From Microbacterium oryzae (lineage in GTDB: Bacteria; Actinomycetota; Actinomycetes; Actinomycetales; Microbacteriaceae), in assembly GCF_030406385.1 (NCBI RefSeq), contig NZ_JAUEPM010000003.1, positions 248,001-312,000 on the forward strand: DNA of 64,000 bases, written 5' to 3'. Shown one piece after another: positions 32,217-39,712 of this stretch. The translations under genes and the position numbers were made by a program. The notes under the pieces are model-generated. The model saw only the letters and a list, made by a program, of their open reading frames with translations, was not told the origin of the DNA and did not search any database. Position 1 is the first letter of the stretch; each line of letters starts with the position of its first letter.

Positions 32217-32908
32217 CAGAGAACCGACCGACCGCCGTCGTCACGGGAGCCACCGGCGGCATGGGAGCCGTGATCGTCCGCGACCTCGTCCGCACGCACC
32301 GCGTGATCGCACTCGGCCGCCGCGCCGACGCCCTCGCCGCACTGGCGGAGGAGACGGGCGCGGAGACCCGCCGCCTCGACGTCACCGACCGCGACGCCCT
32401 GGCGGCCCTGGCCGCGGAGCTCGATCGCGTGGACGTCCTCGTCCACGCGGCGGCCCTCGGCGACCACATCTCCGTGGAGGACGCCACCGAGGACGACTGG
32501 ACGCGGATGCTGTCGACGAACGTCGTGGCGCCGTCACTCCTCACTCGCGCGCTGCTGCCGCAGCTGCGCGAGAGCGTCGCGACTGTCATCTTCATCGGCT
32601 CCGGCGCAGGCTCGAAGGCCGTGCCGGGCAGCGTCGTCTACACCGCCTCGAAGCACGCGCTGCGCGCGGTCGCCGACGTGCTGCGCCTCGACGAGGAGAA
32701 GCACCGCATGCGCGTCGTGACCATCGCGCCGGGGCAGACCGACACGCCGATGCTGCGCGCCGGCATCCCCGCGGAGAACTACGCGGCCGAGCGGTACATC
32801 CAGCCGTCGACCGTGGCGGCGTCGGTGCGGTACGTCGTCGACCTCCCGGACGACGCGCACATCACCGACATCGCGCTGCGGCCACGGCAGGAGATCGCGC
32901 GTCTGTGA
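32213..32908 (+). CDS. Short-chain dehydrogenase/reductase (SDR)
   Basis: 231-residue classical SDR. The cofactor motif is TGATGGMG (residues 11-18), the structural motif VDVLVHAA replaces NNAG, and the catalytic residues are Ser130, Tyr143 and Lys147 (YTASK). It is translationally coupled to the preceding FAD/NAD(P) protein. The substrate is not deducible. It converges on the CHAT-like gene with a 37-bp gap and no clear terminator. Confidence 0.88.
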   Translation: MTENRPTAVVTGATGGMGAVIVRDLVRTHRVIALGRRADALAALAEETGAETRRLDVTDRDALAALAAELDRVDVLVHAAALGDHISVEDATEDDWTRMLSTNVVAPSLLTRALLPQLRESVATVIFIGSGAGSKAVPGSVVYTASKHALRAVADVLRLDEEKHRMRVVTIAPGQTDTPMLRAGIPAENYAAERYIQPSTVAASVRYVVDLPDDAHITDIALRPRQEIARL

Positions 32909-32945
32909 GCGGATGGCCCCCGTAGGCGGAGCGCCCGGCCGGCGA

Positions 32946-33461
32946 TCACTCGGAGACGATGCGCCAGCGGGTGCTGATCTTCGGGAAGCGCTTCTTCGTC
33001 GCGCGCAGCAGCCCCAGCACGCCGCTGCGGTTCGCGCCGATGTCATTCGTCGCGAGCACATCGAGGATGCGCAGGATGTCGGCGGTGTGGACGAGCTCGT
33101 CGTTGACGAGGCGCGTCACGCCGCGGTTCCGGTCCGTGTCCCACAGCCGGTCGCCCGCGTGGTCGCACACGAAAGACAGCAGCGCGCGGCAGCGCAGCTC
33201 GGGGATGAGGTCGGCCGCGTGAAGCGTCGAGTCGTCGCCCTTCGCGAACTCGCCGTCGGCGGTTCCGTGGGTGAGCACGATGAGGAGCTCGGCGGGCTCG
33301 GCGAGCGCGCCCACGAAGTCGTCGACCGCCGCGCACTCGACGAGATCCAGCCGCCCTGACGCCTGCAGCGGCCGGACCGCCTCCCGCGCCTTCGCGGCGT
33401 TCTCGTCGTGATCGAACACCACCATCCGGATGGGCGCGTGTGCTCTCGAGGGGATGCTCAT
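32946..33461 (-). CDS. Small CHAT/caspase-like domain protein (hypothetical)
   Basis: 171-residue protein without a recognised name. An N-terminal beta strand (IRMVVFDHD) and helix lead to LLIVLTHGTADGEF (His65-Gly66), then 34 residues later LLSFVCDHAG (Cys99). This His-Gly plus Cys pattern, each after a hydrophobic strand, resembles the catalytic dyad of CHAT and other caspase-like peptidases; AADLIPELRCRALLSFVC resembles the CHAT segment before the active Cys. It stands alone, without TPR or other partner domains. The start at ATG 33461 is supported by CACGAT exactly 6 nt upstream. The function is inferred and unproven. Confidence 0.6.
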   Translation of the reverse strand: MSIPSRAHAPIRMVVFDHDENAAKAREAVRPLQASGRLDLVECAAVDDFVGALAEPAELLIVLTHGTADGEFAKGDDSTLHAADLIPELRCRALLSFVCDHAGDRLWDTDRNRGVTRLVNDELVHTADILRILDVLATNDIGANRSGVLGLLRATKKRFPKISTRWRIVSE

Positions 33462-33467
33462 GACCCC

Positions 33468-33473
33468 ATCGTG
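33468..33473 (-). promoter_or_regulatory. Candidate leaderless -10 (CACGAT) of the CHAT-like gene
   Basis: CACGAT on the minus strand, 6 nt before the ATG. It has the same spacing as the other leaderless genes here, but the hexamer begins with C and so is weaker. Confidence 0.4.
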
Positions 33474-33502
33474 ACAGGTCCCGCGGGCGCGCCGCACCGC
33501 GG

Positions 33503-33549
33503 GCCCTCGGGAGGGGCGCGGTGCGCGCCCTCGGGAGGGGCGCGGTGCG
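33503..33549. repeat. Short tandem repeat (24-bp period, two copies)
   Basis: A 23-bp unit (33503-33525) recurs at 33527-33549 in the gap between the CHAT-like gene and the next minus-strand gene. Each unit is GC-rich and contains a gccctc/gagggg self-complementary core, so the pair may act as a weak terminator for the gene ending at 33558. Confidence 0.6.
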
Positions 33550-33557
33550 GGCGCCGA

Positions 33558-34295
33558 TCAGACGTCGAAGCCGCCGATATCTCCGCCGAAGCCGCCGAAG
33601 TCCCCGAACCCCGCGTCGCCCGGAGCCTCCGTGCCCGCGGACGTCTCCGTCGCGGAGCCGGCATCGCCGAAGCCGCCGGCGTCCGCGCTCTCGCCACCTC
33701 CGCCATCCGCGCCACCCGGGTCGCCGCCTGCGGCGACCGACGGCCCGATGAAGGAGCTCACGAGCGCCGAGCCGACGACGTAGCCCGCCACGGTGCCGAG
33801 GAGCGAGCCGCCGATCGCCGTGCCGAGCCCCGGGTCCTGCCGGCTGCCGAGCGTGCGCTCCATCGTGCCGGGCTGCTGGTACTCGGCGCGGGTGGCGGCG
33901 CGAGCCATCGCGGCCGGACCGGCAGAGGCCGGGCGCTCCTGCGGCGACAGCGAGCCGGAGAGCTCGGCGAGGATGCGCTGGCGCTGCTCATCTGACAGCT
34001 TCGCAAAGGCCTCGGCGTGCACCTGCTCGATGGTCTCGGGAGGAGCCGTCCGCAGCAGATACCGGTACCGCTCGACAGCGTGGTCGTCCTCAGTGCGGTC
34101 GTCCTCGGTGCGGTCATCCTCGGTGCGGTCGTCCTCGGTGCGGGAAGGACGTGCGGCTGGCTGCCCGTGCGCGTCGATCGTCCCGAACGCGGTCGTCTGC
34201 GGCGGATGGGCGTGGTCGCGCGTGTAGGCGCCGCCCGTCTGGGCAGCTCTGCCGTCGCCGCGGACGGCCTGCTTGATGCGGTCGAGGAATCCCAT
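33558..34295 (-). CDS. Hypothetical membrane-associated protein with acidic pentapeptide repeats and Gly-rich tail
   Basis: 245-residue protein of unknown function. Order: a basic amphipathic N-terminus (MGFLDRIKQAVRG), a linker with four RTEDD-type pentapeptides (about residues 51-70), a helical region RYRYLLRTAPPETIEQVHAE, a single hydrophobic Gly-rich helix GTAIGGSLLGTVAGYVVGSA, and a C-terminus rich in Gly, Ala, Asp and Phe. The ATG at 34295 has a GGAGGT Shine-Dalgarno. Similar small actinobacterial proteins are annotated inconsistently; no function is claimed. Confidence 0.75.
   Translation of the reverse strand: MGFLDRIKQAVRGDGRAAQTGGAYTRDHAHPPQTTAFGTIDAHGQPAARPSRTEDDRTEDDRTEDDRTEDDHAVERYRYLLRTAPPETIEQVHAEAFAKLSDEQRQRILAELSGSLSPQERPASAGPAAMARAATRAEYQQPGTMERTLGSRQDPGLGTAIGGSLLGTVAGYVVGSALVSSFIGPSVAAGGDPGGADGGGGESADAGGFGDAGSATETSAGTEAPGDAGFGDFGGFGGDIGGFDV
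34085..34144 (-). repeat. Four 15-bp tandem repeats coding for RTEDD
   Basis: Four near-identical 15-bp units run from 34085 to 34144 and encode consecutive acidic pentapeptides inside the gene at 33558-34295. The copies differ at three or fewer positions, so copy number could change by slippage without breaking the frame. Confidence 0.85.
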
Positions 34296-34465
34296 GGGTG
34301 ACCTCCTGTCGGGGCGGATGCGACGACAGTAGCGCGGGTCGCTCGGCGGTGCGCGGCCGCCCGCGATGGGTTCGCTGTGCATCGCGCGGAAGCTCCCTTG
34401 TCGCCTGCGAGACCCGGCGGTACCGTGAGCGCGTCACCACGACCATCCGCTCGGAAGGGGCCGCC

Positions 34466-34828
34466 ATGCCGCACGGCGACATCACGCACATCGACATCCC
34501 GGTCAGCGACTACGACCGCGCCGCCGCCTTCTACGGCGATCTGTTCGGCTGGCAGATCTCCGCGCCGCCGGGCTTCGAGGACTATCCCATGTGGCAGGCG
34601 CCGAACCGGATCTCCGGAGGCGGGCTCGCCCCGCGCTCGGCGGACTTCACGCAGCCGCGGTCGTATGTCGAGGTCGACTCGATCGACGAGGTGCTGGCGA
34701 AGGCGCAGGCGGCAGGAGCGACAGTGGTGATGGACAAGAGCCCGATCACCGAGACCAGCTGGTGGGCGGTGTTCCGCGACCCCGACGGCAACCACATCGG
34801 CCTGTTCGAGGGCCTCGTCGGGATGTGA
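34466..34828 (+). CDS. VOC-family (glyoxalase/bleomycin-resistance fold) protein
   Basis: 120-residue single-domain VOC protein. The paired beta-alpha-beta-beta-beta modules are visible from HIDIPVSDYDRAAAFYGDLF to the C-terminal FRDPDGNHIGLFEG, which contains the typical DPxGN turn. Metal-binding positions His (ITHIDIPV) and Glu (near LFEG) are present. The substrate is unknown. The ATG follows GGAAGGGG. It reads toward rpsA, from which it is separated by a 319-bp repeat-rich gap. Confidence 0.88.
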   Translation: MPHGDITHIDIPVSDYDRAAAFYGDLFGWQISAPPGFEDYPMWQAPNRISGGGLAPRSADFTQPRSYVEVDSIDEVLAKAQAAGATVVMDKSPITETSWWAVFRDPDGNHIGLFEGLVGM

Positions 34829-35070
34829 TGCCCGGGGCGCGCTGGCGCGCGGGCGCGCTGGCGCGCTGGCGCGCGGACGCGCTGAGACCGCGAGGTCGCT
34901 CCGACACCGCGCGCCCGCTCCGACACCGCGCGCCCGCTCCGCCGGCCCGCGCTCCCGCTCCGAGACGGCGTGTTCCACGGGCAGTCCTGGAGCGATGACG
35001 CTGTGTCGGAGCGATGACGCGGTCTCGGCGCGCTGCCCGCGGTCTCCCCTGCCGCGCGCCGGGCACGACG
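34829..35070. repeat. Gene-free GC-rich spacer with short direct repeats
   Basis: No credible coding frame is seen between the VOC gene and the rpsA terminator. It contains reiterated GCGCGCTG words (34838-34884), a 19-bp unit repeated head-to-tail (34898-34916 and 34917-34935), and two GGAGCGATGACG words (34989 and 35009). The rest looks random. It could be decayed coding or repeat DNA. Confidence 0.6.
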
Positions 35071-35102
35071 AAGGGGCCGGCTCCCGGAGGAGCCGACCCC
35101 TT
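35071..35102 (-). terminator. Intrinsic terminator of rpsA
   Basis: A 14-bp stem (35071-35084 with 35089-35102) and 4-nt loop lie 45 nt after the rpsA stop. The only non-Watson-Crick pair becomes G:U in the minus-strand transcript, so it favours termination of rpsA rather than of plus-strand reading. Confidence 0.8.
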
Positions 35103-35147
35103 GGTCGTGCGATGTCAGCGGGTCAGACCCGCCGGATCAGCGTGAGC

Positions 35148-36596
35148 TCAGCGGCCCGACAGCTTCTCGCGCAGCGCGGCGAGGGCCTCGTCGTCGGCGA
35201 GCGTGCCGGCACCGGCCGACTCGCTGGAGAAGGTCGGCGCGCCGAACTCCTCGCCGGCCTCCGCCTCGGCCTCGAGGGCCTTGGCGACCTGCGCCTTGTG
35301 AGCCTCCCAGCGGCTCTGGGCGGCAGCGTAGTCCTGCTCCCACTTCTCGCGAGCCTCGTCGAAGCCCTCGAGCCACTGACCGCTCTCGGGGTCGAAGCCC
35401 TCGGGGTACTTGTACTCGCCGTTCTCGTCGTACTCGGTCGCCATGCCGTACAGCGCCGGGTCGAACTCGGTGCCGTTGGGGTCGACCAGGTCGTTGGCCT
35501 GCTTGAGCGACAGCGAGATGCGACGACGGTCGAGGTCGATGTCGATGACGCGGACGAAGACCTCTTCGCCGACGGAGACGACCTGCTCGGCGAGCTCGAC
35601 GTGCTTGTTCGAGAGCTCCGAGATGTGGACGAGGCCCTCGATGCCGTCGGCGACGCGAACGAACGCACCGAACGGAACGAGCTTGGTGACCTTGCCCGGC
35701 GTGATCTGGCCGATCGCGTGCGTGCGGGCGAACACCTGCCACGGGTCTTCCTGCGTTGCCTTGAGCGACAGCGAGACGCGCTCGCGGTCCAGGTCGACCT
35801 CGAGGATCTCGACGGTGACCTCCTGGCCCACCTCGACGACCTCGGAGGCGTGCTCGATGTGCTTCCAGGACAGCTCGGAGACGTGCACGAGGCCGTCCAC
35901 GCCGCCCAGGTCGACGAACGCGCCGAAGTTGACGATCGAGGACACGACGCCCTTGCGGACCTGGCCCTTGTGCAGGTTGTTGAGGAACTGCGTGCGGGTG
36001 GCCGACTGCGTCTCCTCGAGGAGCGCGCGACGCGACAGCACCACGTTGTTGCGGTTCTTGTCGAGCTCGAGGATCTTCGCCTCGATCTCCTGGCCGAGGT
36101 ACGGCGTCAGGTCGCGGACCCGGCGCAGCTCGATCAGCGACGCGGGGAGGAAGCCGCGGAGCCCGATGTCGACGATGAGACCGCCCTTGACGACCTCGAT
36201 GACCGTGCCGGTGACGACGCCGTCGTTCTCCTTGATCTTCTCCACGTCGCCCCACGCACGCTCGTACTGCGCGCGCTTCTTCGACAGGATGAGACGGCCT
36301 TCCTTGTCCTCCTTCTGGAGAACGAGGGCCTCGACGTGGTCGCCGACGGTGACGACCTCGTTGGGGTCGACGTCGTGCTTGATGGAAAGCTCGCGCGAGG
36401 GGATGACGCCCTCGGTCTTGTAGCCGACATCGAGGAGGACCTCGTCGCGGTCGATCTTGACGATCGTGCCGTCGATGATGTCGCCGTCGTTGAAGAACTT
36501 GAGCGTCTTCTCGACCGCGGCCAGGAAGTCCTCAGCAGAGCCGATGTCGTTGATCGCGACCTGCTTGGTGGCCGGGGCGGTCGTTGCGTTAGTCAT
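35148..36596 (-). CDS. rpsA: 30S ribosomal protein S1
   Basis: 482-residue S1 with four S1/OB-fold RNA-binding domains (about residues 35-105, 125-190, 210-280, 295-365), seen as repeats of GxVxxIxxxGAFVDLG...GLVHVSELS and RVSLSLK endings. S1 helps mRNA bind the 30S subunit. The acidic C-terminal tail is typical of actinobacteria. The start MTNATTAP at 36596 matches homologues; the open frame upstream to 36674 has no family similarity. It is transcribed alone and ends at a hairpin. Confidence 0.96.
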   Translation of the reverse strand: MTNATTAPATKQVAINDIGSAEDFLAAVEKTLKFFNDGDIIDGTIVKIDRDEVLLDVGYKTEGVIPSRELSIKHDVDPNEVVTVGDHVEALVLQKEDKEGRLILSKKRAQYERAWGDVEKIKENDGVVTGTVIEVVKGGLIVDIGLRGFLPASLIELRRVRDLTPYLGQEIEAKILELDKNRNNVVLSRRALLEETQSATRTQFLNNLHKGQVRKGVVSSIVNFGAFVDLGGVDGLVHVSELSWKHIEHASEVVEVGQEVTVEILEVDLDRERVSLSLKATQEDPWQVFARTHAIGQITPGKVTKLVPFGAFVRVADGIEGLVHISELSNKHVELAEQVVSVGEEVFVRVIDIDLDRRRISLSLKQANDLVDPNGTEFDPALYGMATEYDENGEYKYPEGFDPESGQWLEGFDEAREKWEQDYAAAQSRWEAHKAQVAKALEAEAEAGEEFGAPTFSSESAGAGTLADDEALAALREKLSGR

Positions 36597-36842
36597 GTAG
36601 TGGGTTGTCCTTGTTGGGGATGTTCGGGCCTCGCACTCGGGAGCCGCGCGTCCACAGACGGACACGGGCGCCACGGGATGAGCCGAGGCAGTGGATCGGA
36701 TTGTCTTGCATCCACGCTACGGCAGTCCTGGCGGCACGCCAAGAGCACGCACGCGCGCGAAGGCCAAGGTTATCAGACCCGGCCGGGTGACGCCGGATGA
36801 GACCCGCACATCCCGTGCGCATCGCACTACGATGACTCCACC

Positions 36843-38084
36843 ATGCGCATCCTCCGCCTCCCCCTCCTCGCCTGGATCCTCATCGCCATCGTGCTGGGTC
36901 TGCTCACCGGGCCGGTGATGCCGGTCTGGCTCGGCAACGCCTTCCTCACCTACAACTCGCTGTTCTCCGGGCTGCTGGGCTTCTCGGTGCCGCTCATCAT
37001 CGTCGGCCTCGTCACGCCGGCGATCGCCGAGCTCGGGCGGGGGGCGGGCCGCTGGCTGGGCATCACCGCGGGCATCGCATACGCGTCGACGATCCTGGCG
37101 GGGCTCCTTGCCTACCTGGTGAGCCGCTGGATCTTCACGCCGGTGATGAGCGGCGCCGGGCTCGCGTCGCTCGAGGAGGGCGGCTCGGGGCTGGCGCCCT
37201 ACTTCTCCCTCACCGCCTCGCCCACCGGCTCCCCGACCGAGATCGTGCTGCCGCCCGCGATCGACGTGATGACGGCGCTCGTCCTGGCGTTCGTGGTCGG
37301 GATCGGCCTCACGCGGATCCGCTGCTCGGTGCTGCTGCAGGCGGCGGTGGAGTTCCGCGGCGTCATCGAGATGCTCATCCGCTCGGTCATCGTCCCCGCA
37401 CTGCCGCTGTACATCTTCGGCATCTTCATGGACCTGTCGAAGAGCGGCGAGGCGTACGACGTCATCGGGCGCTTCCTCGTCGTGGTGATCGTGTCGTTCA
37501 GCCTCACGCTCGTCGTGCTGCTGATCCAGTACACGATCGCCGGGGCCATCGCCGGCGTCAATCCGCTCCGCGCGCTGTGGAACATGCGCGACGCCTACGT
37601 CACCGCGCTCGGCACGTCCTCGTCGGCGGCCACGATCCCGGTCACCCTCGCGTCCGTCAAGCGCAACCGTGTCACTCACGCCGTCGCCGGATTCGTCGTG
37701 CCGCTGTGCGCGACCATCCACCTCTCTGGGTCGATGGTGAAGATCACCTGCTTCTCGATGGCCATCCTGCTCGTGACGGATGGCCCGGTCTCGTTCGCCT
37801 CGTACGCTCCCTTCATCCTCATGCTGGGCATCATGATGATCGCCGCACCTGGTGTTCCGGGCGGTGCCATCGCCGCCGCGGCCGGCCTGCTCACGAGCAT
37901 GCTCGGCTTCGGCGAGGTCGAGGTCGGTCTCATGTTCGCGCTCTACATCGCGCTCGACAGCTTCGGCACCGCGACGAACGTGACCGGCGATGGTGCGATC
38001 GCGCTCGTGATCAACCGGCTCACGCGCGGCCGCATCGGCGAGGACGTCGAGGAGACCGAGGACCGCGAGCACGTCGCTCCCTGA
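36843..38084 (+). CDS. Dicarboxylate/amino acid:cation symporter (DAACS family)
   Basis: 413-residue membrane transporter of the Na+/H+-dependent glutamate/dicarboxylate family, with about eight helices plus two re-entrant hairpins. Diagnostic motifs are the serine-rich hairpin GTSSSAATIPVTL, the second hairpin AAPGVPGGAI, and the cation/substrate motif DSFGTATNVTGDGA. It could carry glutamate, serine/threonine (SstT-like) or C4-dicarboxylates; the motifs do not decide. A TACGAT -10-like hexamer lies 9 nt before the ATG. It is monocistronic. Confidence 0.92.
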   Translation: MRILRLPLLAWILIAIVLGLLTGPVMPVWLGNAFLTYNSLFSGLLGFSVPLIIVGLVTPAIAELGRGAGRWLGITAGIAYASTILAGLLAYLVSRWIFTPVMSGAGLASLEEGGSGLAPYFSLTASPTGSPTEIVLPPAIDVMTALVLAFVVGIGLTRIRCSVLLQAAVEFRGVIEMLIRSVIVPALPLYIFGIFMDLSKSGEAYDVIGRFLVVVIVSFSLTLVVLLIQYTIAGAIAGVNPLRALWNMRDAYVTALGTSSSAATIPVTLASVKRNRVTHAVAGFVVPLCATIHLSGSMVKITCFSMAILLVTDGPVSFASYAPFILMLGIMMIAAPGVPGGAIAAAAGLLTSMLGFGEVEVGLMFALYIALDSFGTATNVTGDGAIALVINRLTRGRIGEDVEETEDREHVAP

Positions 38085-38124
38085 CACATCGGCACCGCGA
38101 TCGGGCGATGTCCGACCCCTCCCT

Positions 38125-38130
38125 CACAAT
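38125..38130 (+). promoter_or_regulatory. Leaderless -10-like hexamer (CACAAT) of rmuC
   Basis: CACAAT followed by exactly 6 nt and the rmuC ATG; only the first base departs from TANNNT. It lies 40 nt after the symporter stop, so rmuC can have its own leaderless transcript. Confidence 0.5.
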
Positions 38131-38136
38131 GCAGGT

Positions 38137-39624
38137 ATGGACATCGCCCTGCTCGTCATCGTCGTCGTCATCGCCGCGGCCCTCGCCGGAGCCCTGGGGT
38201 TTCTCATCGGGCGGCAGCGGGGCGCCTCCGCCGATCTGTCGGACCGCGCCGAACTCGCGGCCGCACGGACGCAGATCGCGACTCTCCAGGGCGACGTGGA
38301 GGCCGCGCGCGCGGAGACCGCATCGCGGGTGGCCGACGAGCGGCGTGCCGGGGAAGCGCGTCTGCTCGATGAGCGGCGTCAGCACGAGCAGCGCGTGCGC
38401 GAGCTGCGCACCGACGCGGAGGCGGACGTCCTCGCCGAGCGGGCGCGAGCGGCCGAGCGGCTGGAGGATCTCCGCACCGACCAGAAGCGGCTGGCGGACG
38501 AGTTCGACGCCCTCAGCCGACGGGCGCTGGAGGCGAACACGCGCGCGTTCCTCGAGCAGGCGGAGGAGCGCCTGAAGCGCAGCCAGAGCGAGGGCGCGGC
38601 GGAGCTGCAGAAGCGACAGGACGCCGTCCAGCAGCTCATCGAGCCGATCCGCGAGACGCTCGACACCGTGAAGACCGAGGTATCGACCGCCGAGCGCGCG
38701 CGGCTGGAGGCCAACGCCGCCCTCGCCGAGCAGGTCACGCAGATGCGCCGATCGTCGGAGGCCCTCGGCAGCGAGACGCGCAACCTCGTGAACGCCCTTC
38801 GCGCGCCGCAGGTGCGGGGGCGCTGGGGCGAGCTGCAGCTGCGTCGCGTGGTGGAGACGGCCGGCATGCTGAACCACGTCGACTTCGTCGAGCAGGCCCA
38901 CCATGCCACCGACGACGGCGCGCTGCGCCCCGACATGGTCGTGCATCTCGCGGGCGACAAGCACGTCGTCGTGGACTCGAAGGTCGCGTTCAGCGGATAT
39001 CTCGAGGCGATGGAGGCCACCGACGACACGGTCCGCGCGCAGCGCCTGCAGGCGCACGCACGTCATCTGAAGAAGCACATCGACGACCTCGGCACGAAGG
39101 AGTACTGGGACGTCGTCGACGGCTCCCCCGATTTCGTCGTCATGTTCGTCCCGGCCGAGCCGTTCCTCGCCGCCGCGCTCGATCAGGACGCGACGCTCTA
39201 CGAGTACGCGTTCGAGCGCAACGTCGTGATCGCCACGCCCGCCACGCTCGTCGCCCTGCTCCGGACAGTCGGCCATGCGTGGCGGCAGGACCAGCTGGCG
39301 CAGGAGGCGCACCAGATCTTCGCCGTCGGCAAGGAGCTCCACAAGCGCCTCGGCACCCTCGGCACCCATCTCGCGACGCTCGGCAAGCGGCTGAACGCCA
39401 CCGTCGAGGCGTACAACAGGTTCGCGGGCTCCCTCGACCGCAACGTCGTCACCCAGGCGCGCAGGTTCAGCGCCCTGCAGGGCCTCGACGGGGTGCTCAC
39501 CGACACCGCGCCGGTCGAGGCCCTGGCCATCGCGCCGCAGAAGCCCGACCTGTATGCGGAGGACGAAGGCTCATCCCCATCGTTCTCCTCTGCCCTGGAG
39601 CAGCTGCGCGAGGAGCGCCTCTGA
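38137..39624 (+). CDS. rmuC: DNA recombination protein RmuC homologue
   Basis: 495-residue RmuC family protein. It has an N-terminal transmembrane helix (residues 3-25), a long coiled coil (about 30-215, many Glu/Arg/Ala heptads), then the conserved nuclease-like RmuC domain with RAPQVRGRWGELQLRRVVE, VVDSKVAF (Asp-Ser-Lys as in the PD-(D/E)XK fold) and PADLVA-type FVVMFVPAEPF. The family limits inversions and has been linked to phage and plasmid restriction in some contexts, but this one is in plain core DNA. Confidence 0.93.
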   Translation: MDIALLVIVVVIAAALAGALGFLIGRQRGASADLSDRAELAAARTQIATLQGDVEAARAETASRVADERRAGEARLLDERRQHEQRVRELRTDAEADVLAERARAAERLEDLRTDQKRLADEFDALSRRALEANTRAFLEQAEERLKRSQSEGAAELQKRQDAVQQLIEPIRETLDTVKTEVSTAERARLEANAALAEQVTQMRRSSEALGSETRNLVNALRAPQVRGRWGELQLRRVVETAGMLNHVDFVEQAHHATDDGALRPDMVVHLAGDKHVVVDSKVAFSGYLEAMEATDDTVRAQRLQAHARHLKKHIDDLGTKEYWDVVDGSPDFVVMFVPAEPFLAAALDQDATLYEYAFERNVVIATPATLVALLRTVGHAWRQDQLAQEAHQIFAVGKELHKRLGTLGTHLATLGKRLNATVEAYNRFAGSLDRNVVTQARRFSALQGLDGVLTDTAPVEALAIAPQKPDLYAEDEGSSPSFSSALEQLREERL

Positions 39625-39712
39625 GCTACCGCGCCCGCACGCACTTGTCCAGCCCTCTCCTGGTCCGACCGCCCGGCCGATGCGGGATCTATCGTGGGCG
39701 TGGGGTGATGTC

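Noticed and set aside
38137..39624. rmuC as part of a defence island
   Set aside because: Its neighbours are a dicarboxylate symporter and a pyruvate-kinase-like gene; no restriction, toxin or other defence gene is present.
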